A stretch of DNA of 64,000 nt from the NCBI RefSeq assembly GCF_042678485.1, contig NZ_JBHTKR010000004.1:310001-374000 (forward strand), written 5' to 3'. Below, in pieces: positions 6,981 through 16,209 of this stretch; position 1 is the first letter of the stretch, and each line of letters starts with the position of its first letter. Source of the stretch: Seohaeicola saemankumensis (lineage in GTDB: Bacteria; Pseudomonadota; Alphaproteobacteria; Rhodobacterales; Rhodobacteraceae). The position numbers and the translations under genes are program-made. The notes beneath the pieces are model-generated. The model saw only the letters and a list, made by a program, of their open reading frames with translations. It was not told the origin of the DNA and did not search any database.

Positions 6981-8213
6981 TTATTCGGTTCTCAGTGCCT
7001 CCACAGGCTCCAGCCGCGCCGCCTTTCGAGCGGGATACCAACCGAAAAACATCCCGATCCCCCCTGCAAAGAACATAGCTAACAGCACCGCATCCAACCC
7101 GACAAAGATCGGCCAGCCTGCAAGATCCGCGATCAGGATTGCCGCGCCGACGCCGAGTGCCAGCCCGATGATGCCGCCCAGCAGACACAGGGTGATCGCC
7201 TCCATCAGAAATTGATTGCGCACGTCACGCCGCCGTGCACCAAGCGCAAGGCGCAGGCCGATTTCGCGTGTGCGTTCGGTGACCGAAACCAGCATGATGT
7301 TCATGATCGATATGCCCCCGACGATCAACGAAACAGAGGCCACGGCGGCAAGCAGCCAGGCGAAAGTGCGCGTCGAAGCATGCTGCAGTGCCATAGTCTC
7401 TGATGGGATCGTAACCGTGAAATCGTTTTCTTGACCCATGCTCAGCCGATGGCGCTGGCGCAGCAGGGCTTCAATCTCGTCGCGGGCATGCTCCATCGCA
7501 CCGTCGGAAATCGCTGTGACAAGGATATATCCTACCGCATCACGATTCACATTGCTGGCACTGCCGATCAGGCGCTGTTTGGCCGTCGAGATTGGCACGA
7601 AAACGATGTCGTCTTGATCGCGCCCCGCACCAGAAACGCCTTTAGCAGCAAGCACGCCAACCACTTCGAACGGCGTGTTCAGAACCCGTATCTCCTGCCC
7701 CACCGGATCTTTTTCGCCAAAGAGTTCCCTTGCAACCGTCGCTCCAATTAACGCAGCGCGCCCCGCCCGCTCTTCTTCGCCAGGGCTGAAGTATCGCCCC
7801 GCCGCCAGCGGCCATTCGCGGATCATGAACATCTGGGCTGTGGTTCCATTCACCGTCGTGTTCCAGTTCCGGTTACCGCTGACGATCTGGACCGATCCCC
7901 TTACGGACGGCGCACTGGCCCGGACAGACTGCAGCTGCGCGATTGCATCGGCGTCGCTTTCTGTCAACGTGTGCCGTGACCCTGCGGCCGAACGTGCTCC
8001 ACCTTCGCGCGTCGTGTAGGGTTGGACCATGAGGACATTCGCCCCCAGCGTACGGATCTGTTCGGCAATCTGCGTCTGCGCGCCGGAGCCAACTGCCACC
8101 ATCGTGATGACCGATGCCACGCCGACGATGATGCCCAGCATCGTTAGAAAGCTTCTCAGCTTGTTGGCGCGCAGTGCACGCCAAGCTGTGCGGAAGCTCT
8201 CGATCCAGTTCAT
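6981..8213 (-). CDS. macB: MacB-type ABC transporter permease
   Basis: A 410-residue inner-membrane permease of the MacB/FtsX family. One helix sits near the N-terminus (residues 20-40), followed by a large periplasmic domain and three C-terminal helices (WLLAAVASVSLIVGGISIMNIML at about residue 285, ITLCLLGGIIGLALGVGAAIL, LLAMFFAGGIGMFFGWYPA). The motif VTERTREIGLRLALGARR is typical. In E. coli MacB the ATPase and permease are one chain; here they are two genes, as in many related systems. The start overlaps the ATPase stop by ATGA, so the two are translationally coupled. With the adaptor upstream it probably exports a peptide, lipid or antibiotic-like compound; no TolC gene is nearby. Confidence 0.87.
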   Translation of the reverse strand: MNWIESFRTAWRALRANKLRSFLTMLGIIVGVASVITMVAVGSGAQTQIAEQIRTLGANVLMVQPYTTREGGARSAAGSRHTLTESDADAIAQLQSVRASAPSVRGSVQIVSGNRNWNTTVNGTTAQMFMIREWPLAAGRYFSPGEEERAGRAALIGATVARELFGEKDPVGQEIRVLNTPFEVVGVLAAKGVSGAGRDQDDIVFVPISTAKQRLIGSASNVNRDAVGYILVTAISDGAMEHARDEIEALLRQRHRLSMGQENDFTVTIPSETMALQHASTRTFAWLLAAVASVSLIVGGISIMNIMLVSVTERTREIGLRLALGARRRDVRNQFLMEAITLCLLGGIIGLALGVGAAILIADLAGWPIFVGLDAVLLAMFFAGGIGMFFGWYPARKAARLEPVEALRTE

Positions 8214-8974
8214 TGCTGCGTCTTTGATAAAGCGTGAGGCATGGCACCAGACAGCTTGTCGGCGGGCGCAGGCTTCGCGTCATCGGTGCATTGCGGCGCG
8301 GCGCGCGTATCACTGAGAACCTTTCCATCCTTCAGTTTGATGATCCTTGCGGCGTGTCGGGCGATATTTTCGTCATGTGTAATCATGATCACGGTGCGAC
8401 CTGCGATGTGCAGCCGCTTAAAAAGATCGAGGATCTCAGTTCCGGTTCGGCTGTCGAGTGCTCCGGTCGGTTCGTCGGCGAGAATCAGAGCCGGGTTGGA
8501 CACCAGCGCGCGCGCAATCGCAACACGTTGTTGCTCGCCGCCGGAGAGTTCGGTCGGCCCGTGATCGCAGCGATGTGAGAGCCCAACAGCCTGCAGCGCA
8601 GCCCGAGACCGCTGCAATCGGTGCTTTCGACCAACCCCACTATATATGAGTGGTATCTCGACATTCTCCAAAGCGGAATGTCGTGGTAACAAATTGTACC
8701 CCTGAAAAACGAAGCCGATATCACGGTTGCGGCTCGCGGCCAGCTGGTCGTGAGAGAGGCTACCAACGTCCCGACCGTTGAAGATCAATTGTCCCGATGT
8801 GGGGCGATCTAGAAGCCCCAGCAAATTCATCAGTGTGGACTTACCGGACCCTGATGGACCCATGATCGCGACGAACTCACCCGCGTCAATCTCAAATGAG
8901 ACCTGATCGAGAGCGGTGACGGCAATGTCTCCCTGGCCGTAGCGTCTTGTTATTGCATTTGCTTCAATCAGCAT
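8210..8974 (-). CDS. MacB/LolD-type ABC transporter ATP-binding protein
   Basis: A 254-residue ATPase with Walker A GPSGSGKST, Q-loop FVFQGYNLLPR, signature LSGGEQQRVAIARAL, Walker B ALILADEPTGALD and H-loop MITHD, the pattern of the MacB/LolD group. The frame is open further upstream, but the ATG at 8974 starts the normal family N-terminus (MLIEANAITRRYGQG) and lies 2 bases after the stop of the adaptor gene. It is therefore preferred over the far upstream ATG at 9094, which lies inside that gene. About 30 residues after the core (SDTRAAPQCTDDAKPAPADK) look like a non-conserved tail. It powers the permease encoded immediately downstream. Confidence 0.87.
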   Translation of the reverse strand: MLIEANAITRRYGQGDIAVTALDQVSFEIDAGEFVAIMGPSGSGKSTLMNLLGLLDRPTSGQLIFNGRDVGSLSHDQLAASRNRDIGFVFQGYNLLPRHSALENVEIPLIYSGVGRKHRLQRSRAALQAVGLSHRCDHGPTELSGGEQQRVAIARALVSNPALILADEPTGALDSRTGTEILDLFKRLHIAGRTVIMITHDENIARHAARIIKLKDGKVLSDTRAAPQCTDDAKPAPADKLSGAMPHALSKTQQ

Positions 8975-8978
8975 TGCA

Positions 8979-10409
8979 TCAAAATCCAAATCGGATTCCG
9001 AAGAGTTCTCTCGGTTTGGATACGGGAACTTCTCCCACGATGACCTCATCGCCTTCCGATAGTGCTCCTCCCAAAACCGCGGCGTAGGCGCCATCGTTCT
9101 CGCCCAACTCCACAGCAGCGGGCAGCAGGGCCCCTCTGTCGCCTAAAACCCAGACCAGCGTCGGACCTCCATCTGTATAGTCACCGGCTTCCAATGCAGT
9201 CTTAGAAAGCTGTCGCGCTAGCTCTGCAGGAGGTGTGAAACGCAAGCCAGCCATGGGAAGCTTAAGAACATCTTCGATTTCCTGCACTGTAATGCGGACA
9301 GTTGCCGTCATACCAGGAAGCAAAAGCGCCCTCTGGTTCTCGGTGGCCAGTACGACTGTGTAAGTGACCACGTTCTGAATCACCTGCGGGGCCTTGCGTA
9401 ATCCAGTTACGGTCGCCTCGAAATGCTGCGCCGGATGGGCATCAACGCTGAAACTCGCACGCTGACCGACGACGATCTTGCCAATGTCGGCTTCGTCGAT
9501 CCTCGCGTGGATTTCCATATTTTGCAGGTTCCCGGCAATCGTAAAGAGAGTGGGAGCTTCAAGGCTTGCGGCCACCGTCTGACCTTCGTTGATATTACGG
9601 CCGACGATGACACCGTCTACTGGCGATCGGATCGTTGTTCGCGCCAAGTCGATCTCAACGGATTTTTGCACTGCCTGTCTCTGGGGAACACTGGTGAGTG
9701 CATTGTCAAGTTCCGCCTCTGCGCGTTGAATATCGATCATCGCGCCCGCGACCAAGTGTTCATGTGCGGCCGCGATCGCTTCTGCTTCGCGCAGGCTGGC
9801 AGAAGCTTGTTCCCATGCCGACGTGGCCTCTTCTTGCTGCTGCGTAGACCCGGATCCACGATCAAGTAGGGTTCGAACACGCTGTAAGGCTTTGTGTGCT
9901 GCATCCGCACGAGCTCGAGCGTTATCAACTCGCGCTTGGAGAACATGGCGCTGCGACTTGGCGTTTTGTTCGTCAACCTGCGCGCGCTCCAGTCGCGCGC
10001 GTTGAATATCGACGTTAGCCTGCGCCATCGCCGTTGCCGCCACAGCTTCCGCAAGACGCGCTTCATATGATTTGGTATCGAGCTGCGCGAGCGGCTGGTT
10101 CTTGCTAACCTCGTCATTGAAATCTGCAAAAAGTTCAGCAATCTGCCCGGAAAGCTGAGTCCCAACTTGCACTGTTACAAGAGCCTGCAAGGTTCCTGTC
10201 GCAGTCACGACCTGACGTATCGAGCCACGTTCAACGCGCTCTGAAATAAACTGTATGCCTGACTGCCCTGCCTCGCTCTGTTCTGAGACAAGCCAAGACT
10301 TGGCCCAATCGCGAGTACCCTCCCCGAGGCCCGCTGGCGGCCCGACCACGACATAGCCGGATACGACCAGAATAACGAAACCAAGCAGCAGTGTTACGAG
10401 TTTGCCCAT
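8979..10409 (-). CDS. macA: MacA-like periplasmic adaptor (HlyD/RND membrane fusion family)
   Basis: A 476-residue adaptor anchored by one N-terminal helix (LVTLLLGFVILVVSGYVVV). It then has the lipoyl half motif VTATGTLQALVTVQVGTQLSG, a long alpha-helical hairpin (about residues 110-240, rich in Ala, Gln and Arg), the second lipoyl half (RTTIRSPVDGVIVGRNINEGQ) and a beta-barrel with LLLPGMTATVRITV. It links the inner-membrane ABC unit to an outer-membrane channel. It is the first gene of a three-gene operon, with only 4 bases to the ATPase. The helical hairpin seems long for MacA, which may reflect its outer-membrane partner. Confidence 0.85.
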   Translation of the reverse strand: MGKLVTLLLGFVILVVSGYVVVGPPAGLGEGTRDWAKSWLVSEQSEAGQSGIQFISERVERGSIRQVVTATGTLQALVTVQVGTQLSGQIAELFADFNDEVSKNQPLAQLDTKSYEARLAEAVAATAMAQANVDIQRARLERAQVDEQNAKSQRHVLQARVDNARARADAAHKALQRVRTLLDRGSGSTQQQEEATSAWEQASASLREAEAIAAAHEHLVAGAMIDIQRAEAELDNALTSVPQRQAVQKSVEIDLARTTIRSPVDGVIVGRNINEGQTVAASLEAPTLFTIAGNLQNMEIHARIDEADIGKIVVGQRASFSVDAHPAQHFEATVTGLRKAPQVIQNVVTYTVVLATENQRALLLPGMTATVRITVQEIEDVLKLPMAGLRFTPPAELARQLSKTALEAGDYTDGGPTLVWVLGDRGALLPAAVELGENDGAYAAVLGGALSEGDEVIVGEVPVSKPRELFGIRFGF

Positions 10410-10577
10410 TCTTTTATGTTGCCCTTAACGCCGGGCAATTCAAGAATATTAGAACCGGAATGGAAGCATGAGGAGTCAAAGTCGAGCGGCGCTGCCGAGC
10501 ACGCGACCCATGACCGAGATAGCCAATCCTGTTTGATTTGACACACAGGTGTGCATCAAAAATAAATTTGCTGCATA

Positions 10578-10724
10578 CATATTCCAAGGCCAGAGCGCTT
10601 TGCGATCCACAAGCTTATCGTCGCGGATCGTCGTCGTGGTGGACCTGATCAAGCAAAAGCGCGCAAAGATCGCGATCAAGCCGCGTTCCTTTGGACTGGC
10701 CCGGCTTTTGTGGAGAGCGTTTAG
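10578..10724 (+). pseudogene. Internal fragment of a GSU2403-type nucleotidyltransferase-fold gene (copy M)
   Basis: A plus-strand frame reads HIPRPERFAIHKLIVADRRR, then GGPDQAKARKDRDQAAFL, and then unrelated WTGPAFVESV and a TAG at 10722-10724. P.PERFA(I/V)HKLIVA.RR followed by K..KD..QA..L is the family pattern just before the C-terminal domain. The match ends at QAAFL, where copy B at 5.8 kb begins; both share GCCGCGTTCCTT at the break. The upstream end is cut by a stop at 10563-10565. It lies between the efflux operon and the EPS cluster. Confidence 0.6.
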
Positions 10725-10753
10725 GTCACTTCCCGTGCCTTTCGCTCGAAGGC

Positions 10754-11839
10754 TCAGGCCCGCTCGAGAAGCGCGAAATAGGCCTCTCCGATTCGATCCC
10801 AAGTATAGCGGCGGCGCGCAATCTCCTGCATGTCGTTTCCTATGCGCGCGGCCGCTGTAGGAGTGAGGGCTCGGACCAATGCTTTTAACTCCTCGGGGGT
10901 GTCAAAGAAGAGGGCTTTTTCTTCGGTGCTATACCTGTTGAAGGCGCAGCCGTGCGCTAGCACGGGGACGCCAAAGTGCATCATTTCAACAAGCGAGGGG
11001 TTCGTTCCCCCAGCGGAATGTCCATGGATATAGATCGAGGCGCGGCGACGCAGCGCGTAAAGCGTATCGGGATCGTAGAGTGGGTCCAAAAGGTACAGAT
11101 TAGGCGTCGCCGCATAGCGCGCCTTCATCTCACGCCCGTAGGCGCTGTTGGACCAGTTTCCGACGAAGACCAGGGGGATCTCGAGGCCGGAGAAAGCCTC
11201 CAGAATGGTATGAACATTGTTTTCTGGTTCAATCCGGCACAACGCGAGAGCGTAGGTTTCCGGTAGTCCCTTCGGAGTCGTACCTTCGCCAGTATGGGCT
11301 AATGCGTGATCGCCCCCATACGCGATGACATGGCAATCGGCGCCATATGTACCGCGCACGTGGTCGGCGATGGCTTGGTTGTCAGCGATGACCTCATGCG
11401 AGAAGCGCACCGCCGCCCATTCGGAGGCGCGCAGAATGATCCGAGCGAGGCCCTTCCACTTTTCGCGCTTCCACTCGATGCCGTCTATGTTGGTCACAAT
11501 TCGCGCCCGCCGCCCGACCAGCCGGATCAGCGGCAACGCCAGCGCACCCGAGACACCTAACAGTACGATGCGATCATGCCCACTGCGCACTGCCTGCCAA
11601 AGACTGACCGCGTCGTAAGGGATGCTCTGTACGCCGTTTGCGCGCAGCCCGACATAGCGCAGCTCGGCGCTTTCGAAGCGAGGCGGGTGGCTCGCATTGT
11701 CCTTGCCTGAACACCAGACCGTAAGACCCCTCTGGCAGCCGGTGCGGGTGTGGTAACGGACAAGGTTCTCAGCAAGCGTTTCGAAGCCGCCATAGCGACC
11801 GGGAACGCCAACTGTGCCCAAAATCGCGACCTTCATCAC
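10754..11839 (-). CDS. DUF1972-type glycosyltransferase (rhamnosyltransferase-like)
   Basis: A 361-residue glycosyltransferase of GT-B fold. The N-terminal VAILGTVGVPGRYGGFETL and VTNIDGIEWKREKW are characteristic of the DUF1972 family, which includes capsule and EPS rhamnosyltransferases. The C-terminal half has the sugar-nucleotide part (HSAGGTNPSLVEMMHFGVPV), with the acidic residue of the usual E-x7-E motif. It is the last gene of the minus-strand EPS operon; its start overlaps the stop of the preceding glycosyltransferase. It is expected at the cytoplasmic face of the inner membrane, adding a sugar to an undecaprenyl-linked repeat unit. Sugar specificity is unknown. Confidence 0.82.
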   Translation of the reverse strand: MMKVAILGTVGVPGRYGGFETLAENLVRYHTRTGCQRGLTVWCSGKDNASHPPRFESAELRYVGLRANGVQSIPYDAVSLWQAVRSGHDRIVLLGVSGALALPLIRLVGRRARIVTNIDGIEWKREKWKGLARIILRASEWAAVRFSHEVIADNQAIADHVRGTYGADCHVIAYGGDHALAHTGEGTTPKGLPETYALALCRIEPENNVHTILEAFSGLEIPLVFVGNWSNSAYGREMKARYAATPNLYLLDPLYDPDTLYALRRRASIYIHGHSAGGTNPSLVEMMHFGVPVLAHGCAFNRYSTEEKALFFDTPEELKALVRALTPTAAARIGNDMQEIARRRYTWDRIGEAYFALLERA

Positions 11840-12936
11840 TCAGTGCTCTCTTTCCGAACCCTGTCGATGACGGCACGCAGGAGATCAGCATAGGTGTTAA
11901 AACTGAAATCAGCTGCACGTTTGCGGGCGGCTTGGGATAAGCGCAAGGCGTTGCTCGCGTCATCAGCAATAGAGAGTACGGCCTCCTTCAGCGCTGCACC
12001 ATCACGAGAATCGATGCAGTATCCCTCTTGCCCATGGGTAATGATTTCGGTCGGCCCGCCTACCGGTGGCGCTATGACTGGAATGCCGAATGTCATCGCC
12101 TCTGCCAATGTAAGGCCGAAGGTCTCGATCCATTGATCAACCCGGGACAGGTTCAGGACCACATCTGCCGTCTCATAGAACTGAGCTGGGTCATCCGTGC
12201 GTGGATGCACCGTAATGTTTCTGGCGTCAGAGTGCTGCGCGGTAAAGATTTCAGATTCTGATTGGTCGGCATTCAAAACAAGGGTGAAGGTGATGTCCTG
12301 GCGGTCTGATAAGTCTCGGGCCAACATCATGAATTCTTCGACCCCCTTGTAGCCGCGCGGGGATGCCAGCATCAGTACGTTGAACGCCCCGGACCGGCGT
12401 GGAGCATATTCCGTAGCGCGACTGGCGATGGAGGGGCTCACAGGGTTCAGAATGATCTCTGTCGGCGGTCCATGAATCGGCAGTCGCGCCCTATGGTCGC
12501 GGGAGACGTAGATCAGCTGGCTTGCGCAGCGCGCCGCGCAGTTCTTCAGGAAGCCCCGCAGCGGGCTGGGAGTGACGGAGACTTCATGTACATGGACGAC
12601 CACCGGCCGACTGGTGCGCTTGCCCCAGAGCATGGCTCCAAACGGCAGGAGTGTGTTAACAAAAACGATTGCATCGTCTGATATGTCTTCTGCTCGTGAC
12701 AGTGCCCGGTAAAGCGCGACTTGGCTGGCGAAATAGGTGAAGAGGGTGACGATGCGGTGCCGACCGCGGCGATACCAGTAGCGCCGGGTTGGCACCCCGG
12801 CGTCTTCAAGTACGCCGCGCCCCTGTGAACCTACGAAGAGCAGCCCTTGCTTACGTGCATCCAGGGCATCCAAGGTCGAGCGCAGAACCGTGGGACTACC
12901 CGAGCGATCGTTTAACAGGTGGCAAAAAATGATCAT
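11836..12936 (-). CDS. Glycosyltransferase family 4 protein
   Basis: A 366-residue GT-B glycosyltransferase. The N-terminal domain contains VVHVHEVSVTPSP, and the C-terminal domain shows ASPRGYKGVEEFMMLARDL, HPRTDDPAQFYETADVVLNL and the donor-binding ETFGLTLAEAMTFGIPV (E-x7-E), followed by GQEGYCIDSRDG. The start at 12936 (MIIFCHLLNDRSGSP) overlaps the upstream gene by ATGA and matches family N-termini; the extra 24 residues from 13008 lie wholly inside the upstream gene. It assembles part of the EPS repeat unit; the sugar is not predictable. Confidence 0.85.
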   Translation of the reverse strand: MIIFCHLLNDRSGSPTVLRSTLDALDARKQGLLFVGSQGRGVLEDAGVPTRRYWYRRGRHRIVTLFTYFASQVALYRALSRAEDISDDAIVFVNTLLPFGAMLWGKRTSRPVVVHVHEVSVTPSPLRGFLKNCAARCASQLIYVSRDHRARLPIHGPPTEIILNPVSPSIASRATEYAPRRSGAFNVLMLASPRGYKGVEEFMMLARDLSDRQDITFTLVLNADQSESEIFTAQHSDARNITVHPRTDDPAQFYETADVVLNLSRVDQWIETFGLTLAEAMTFGIPVIAPPVGGPTEIITHGQEGYCIDSRDGAALKEAVLSIADDASNALRLSQAARKRAADFSFNTYADLLRAVIDRVRKESTE

Positions 12937-14192
12937 GAGGAAGGCTTTTCTCCGCTCATGAGCAGATCTTTGTAGCAGGTGTCGATCGTTTCTGACACGC
13001 GCTCCCATGTGAATTTTGCTTCGACATGCGCGAGCGCCTTGGCCGCCAAGTCCGCGCGCAGGGATGGGCTTTCAGCAAGATCAACTAACCCAAGCGCAAG
13101 TCCATCGCGAGCGTTCGCATGGCCATCGGGCTGAATCTTGATGCCACATTCGTCGCCGACGATCATGTCCGGACCGTTTACCTTGAGACAGACAATAGGC
13201 AGGTGGTTGGCGATTGCCTCGAAAAACGCCCAAGTGCCGCCTTCTTTCATCGTGGTCGAAAAGTAGATGTCGGCACCACGCAGGGCTTCATAAACCTCTT
13301 CCGATGATTTCTTGCCTACGAACTCGACTTCTTCGAGACCCAGTCGATCGCGCATTGCTTCAAGTCTTGCGCGTTCGGGCCCGTCCCCAATAACGGTCAC
13401 ACGAAACGGTCGCTGCCAGGTCGACTTAAACGCGTCCAAAGCTTCTAGAAACAACGGGTTGAATTTGCTGGTGATCAGTCGTCCGACCGACACGATCTGC
13501 AATTCCTCGTTAGATCTGGTTGGAGGACGTTCCGGTAGCATTTCCGGCCCGATAGCCGTTTCTAGTAAAAGCGATGTCCTGTGGTGATACCGTCGCGGGA
13601 TCATGTCCAGCGTTTCGCCAGTACGGGCAAATATCTGCGAAGCACGCGAAAGGTTGGCCAGAAAGACTGGATTGAGCGGCATGAGTTTCTGCACAAGGCG
13701 TCGGGAAAGAATTTTTGCCTGCCCGGTCGCGCTGAACGCCTGACGCAGGGAAACCGGAATACGCTCGCCACCACCAACCGGCCCAAGGGCGTATGGTGTA
13801 TTCATGAGAAATCCGAACTGCGGCCACAGCATGGTACCGAAAGTCAGGAAATGCGTAATCTGCCAGCGCCCACCCCGGTTCATCCGGCGACAGCGGAGCG
13901 TCGCCAGTAGCGTCCAGAGAGCGTAGTACAGGTAAACGCCCCGCTCGCCTTTCTTGTACCAGGAGAGCCAGGCCGGGAGGTCATAGTAAATGAACTCGGG
14001 AAACGGGCCTTCTTCGCGCGCTTCGACAATCCAATTCTCTATATAGGGACGATGACTTTCGCGGGTCAGAACCGTTACGTCGTGACGGGTTTGGATCAGC
14101 TTTGACCAATGCCACCCCACCTGTCGTTCGGAACTTTCGCCCGGACGACAGGCATAGGCGATGATCAAGACCTTCGCGCGCCGGGCACTCAT
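12933..14192 (-). CDS. Glycosyltransferase family 4 protein
   Basis: A 419-residue GT4-type enzyme. The N-terminus (VLIIAYACRPGESSERQVGWHW) is typical of a clade of polysaccharide glycosyltransferases. Domain 2 has IVSVGRLITSKFNPLFLEAL, RVTVIGDGPERARLEAM, VEFVGKKSSEEVYEALRGAD and GGTWAFFEAIANHLPIVCL. The second acidic position of the usual E-x7-E motif is not evident, so the donor site is somewhat degenerate, as in other members of this clade. It overlaps its neighbours by 4 bases on both sides, inside the five-gene block from 10.7 to 16.1 kb. Confidence 0.83.
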   Translation of the reverse strand: MSARRAKVLIIAYACRPGESSERQVGWHWSKLIQTRHDVTVLTRESHRPYIENWIVEAREEGPFPEFIYYDLPAWLSWYKKGERGVYLYYALWTLLATLRCRRMNRGGRWQITHFLTFGTMLWPQFGFLMNTPYALGPVGGGERIPVSLRQAFSATGQAKILSRRLVQKLMPLNPVFLANLSRASQIFARTGETLDMIPRRYHHRTSLLLETAIGPEMLPERPPTRSNEELQIVSVGRLITSKFNPLFLEALDAFKSTWQRPFRVTVIGDGPERARLEAMRDRLGLEEVEFVGKKSSEEVYEALRGADIYFSTTMKEGGTWAFFEAIANHLPIVCLKVNGPDMIVGDECGIKIQPDGHANARDGLALGLVDLAESPSLRADLAAKALAHVEAKFTWERVSETIDTCYKDLLMSGEKPSS

Positions 14193-15340
14193 TTGGCTCC
14201 GCCGCTGGTCTGGGTGCCGCTGCGGGCGATGGCGCGGGCGGTCTTGGCGGCTTGCACCCGCACGATGGCCTCTATCGCCCCGGCGTCATCGGCGAAGCAC
14301 GTGGACGGGATCCCGAGGTCGGGCTGGGCTGAGTCTCCGTCACGGCAGAGAACCTGGTCCACCAGTCCCAGTCGGCCGAGCCATTTTGCCAGAACCCGAC
14401 CCTTCGGGTGATGGGCCCCGGCTAGGATAATGATCAACCCCTTGCGCCGTTTGAGTAGGGCCAACTTGACGGGCAGCGCGGCCAAGGTACTGCTTTCCAG
14501 GAACAGGCGTCGGTGAAATACCAGCTCGAGCGTTTCCAGCGCTGCGGTGCCGATGCTTTCGCGTGGCGCAGCCAAAACGACCAACTGGCCGGTCTCGTCT
14601 CGCAATCGCACGGCAATTCGCCGGATCTGCAGCGACAAGTTTGCGATCCGTTCCGGTAGGGAAAGGTTGCCGGATGCGGTGGCGCGCAGCTGCGCCCAAT
14701 CCTGCGCTCGCCGGGTCGCGACTATGTCGACCTCGCCACGGGCCGCAGCCTCCAGCGTCGTCCGCATCCAACCGTAATGCGCCGGCAACCAATCGGTTGC
14801 GGTGATACGCCCACACAGCTCGGCTATTCGCGAGCAGTGGCGTTCTGACCAGTCATCTTTGAAAAGGCGCCGCATGGCGGTGAAGATCAGCTCGACCTCA
14901 GGTCTCGGTACGAAAAAATTGCGCAGCACCTGCCGCCCGGCAACCAGTTCCTCGTGCGGGATCAGCGCGGGGCAGCCTTTAGTTGAAAACGCTGTGAAGA
15001 AATCCAGCTGGACAAATTCCCGCGCGCCTTCGGGACCGGTGGCCAAGATGTAGGCGCATTTCATGTTACCGTGCCAAAGCTTCTGGACAATGTGTGCCCC
15101 TGTCTGCCCGGCAAAATCGACCACGAAGGAGTCTAGGCGCTTGAACAAGTCGGGCGGGATCGAGAAATCAATATCCGAGGGAATAATCTGGGGCAGGTCC
15201 TCGTAATTGTTCATTACCACCCATGCTACCCCCTGCGCGTTCATGTGGTCGAAGAATGCCGAAACCAGTTGCGAGCGCGACCCAAGCGAGTCTCTAGCAA
15301 CGTCCTCCTCGGTGCGTACTACTTCGGCGATGTCATTCAT
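14189..15340 (-). CDS. Nucleotidyltransferase-like protein with degenerate kinase-like C-terminal half, in EPS cluster
   Basis: A 383-residue protein. The N-terminal region holds VMNNYEDLPQIIPSDIDFSI; the D-I-D after a Ser resembles the metal site of the nucleotidyltransferase superfamily. The next part (FVQLDFFTAFS, FTAMRRLFKDDWSE) fits that fold. The C-terminal third (QLVVLAAPRESIGTAALETL, KGLIIILAGAHHPKGRVLAKWLGRLGL) looks like a thymidylate-kinase-like domain whose P-loop has lost the GxxGxGKS pattern. The ATG at 15340 lies one base after the upstream stop with GGGAG as ribosome site, so I prefer it to the ATG at 15370. Substrate and reaction are unknown. See the APH-like and TMK-like genes at 16.2-17.9 kb. 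Confidence 0.6.
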   Translation of the reverse strand: MNDIAEVVRTEEDVARDSLGSRSQLVSAFFDHMNAQGVAWVVMNNYEDLPQIIPSDIDFSIPPDLFKRLDSFVVDFAGQTGAHIVQKLWHGNMKCAYILATGPEGAREFVQLDFFTAFSTKGCPALIPHEELVAGRQVLRNFFVPRPEVELIFTAMRRLFKDDWSERHCSRIAELCGRITATDWLPAHYGWMRTTLEAAARGEVDIVATRRAQDWAQLRATASGNLSLPERIANLSLQIRRIAVRLRDETGQLVVLAAPRESIGTAALETLELVFHRRLFLESSTLAALPVKLALLKRRKGLIIILAGAHHPKGRVLAKWLGRLGLVDQVLCRDGDSAQPDLGIPSTCFADDAGAIEAIVRVQAAKTARAIARSGTQTSGGAK

Positions 15341-15341
15341 T

Positions 15342-16064
15342 TCAATTCTCCCGAGAGGAGGTATGTTCATCAGGCGTTTTTCGCATTCGCAGCAGTCGGG
15401 CAGGCACCCCGCCGATGATAGCGTAGTCGGGGAAGCTGCTATTGACGATGCTACCTGCTGCGACCACGCACCCGCGCCCTAGGCTGACTCCGTCGAGAAT
15501 GGTTACCTTGGCTCCAATCCAGCAATCCGGTCCTATCTCTACGCCAGCCCGGGTGACACCCTGTTCCCGGATGGTACGATCTGAATCAGCGAAGACATGG
15601 TTTTCCGGATGGATGCTAAAATACTGTCCCACGATGGTGTCGGAACCTATGTGCACACCACCCGCGCCGCCGATATAGGCGAATTCGCTGATGCCAACGT
15701 TGTCGCCAATGGTGATCCCCCGACCCAGGTCGCTGAGTGTGCCGCTAGCGATCATCCGGGAAAATGCCCCAAGCTTGAAGTTGCGCCCAACTTTGATTCC
15801 CTCCCTAGAAGTGCATTCGATACGGCTGTAGGCCCCGATCCGCACCAGACCACCTCCGGTTCTTAAGTTCGCCAGATCACTGATGCGAGCGCCCGGCTCA
15901 AGAACCAACCTACGGCGGGCAACTATTAACCCGCGTGCCAACCCTGTCGCCAAAGACAGCATACGCGTGACCAGCACTGCCAGAGGGATATTGGGGTCGA
16001 GCGTGATAGGACGTTTGAGCACGCGTTCCAGAAACGAAACTAAGAAGGTGGCTCTGAGGGTCAT
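15342..16064 (-). CDS. Hexapeptide-repeat O-acetyltransferase (EPS decoration)
   Basis: A 240-residue left-handed beta-helix acyltransferase. Repeats run from about residue 60 to 215 (VRIGAYSRIECTSREGIKVG, ITIGDNVGISEFAYIGGAGG, VEIGPDCWIGAKVTILDGVS). The catalytic His is probably in FSIHPENHVF. The ending VVAAGSIVNSSFPDYAIIGG, then PARLLRMR, is typical of WcaF/WcaB/LacA-type acetyltransferases using acetyl-CoA. An upstream GTG at 16076 adds four residues; the ATG at 16064 has AAGGTGGG at suitable distance and is chosen. It likely O-acetylates an EPS sugar. Confidence 0.82.
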   Translation of the reverse strand: MTLRATFLVSFLERVLKRPITLDPNIPLAVLVTRMLSLATGLARGLIVARRRLVLEPGARISDLANLRTGGGLVRIGAYSRIECTSREGIKVGRNFKLGAFSRMIASGTLSDLGRGITIGDNVGISEFAYIGGAGGVHIGSDTIVGQYFSIHPENHVFADSDRTIREQGVTRAGVEIGPDCWIGAKVTILDGVSLGRGCVVAAGSIVNSSFPDYAIIGGVPARLLRMRKTPDEHTSSREN

Positions 16065-16209
16065 AAGGTATCCCACCTTCCGAGTTTGCGGTGATGCTCC
16101 TTACCAAATGCAGTGGTCAGACATCGCCTGCATTGATCACCAGGAAAATACAGCCGGATCAGAAAGAGAATTTGTGTGGAATGCTTCAGAAAAGGTGACA
16201 CCGGCTTAC

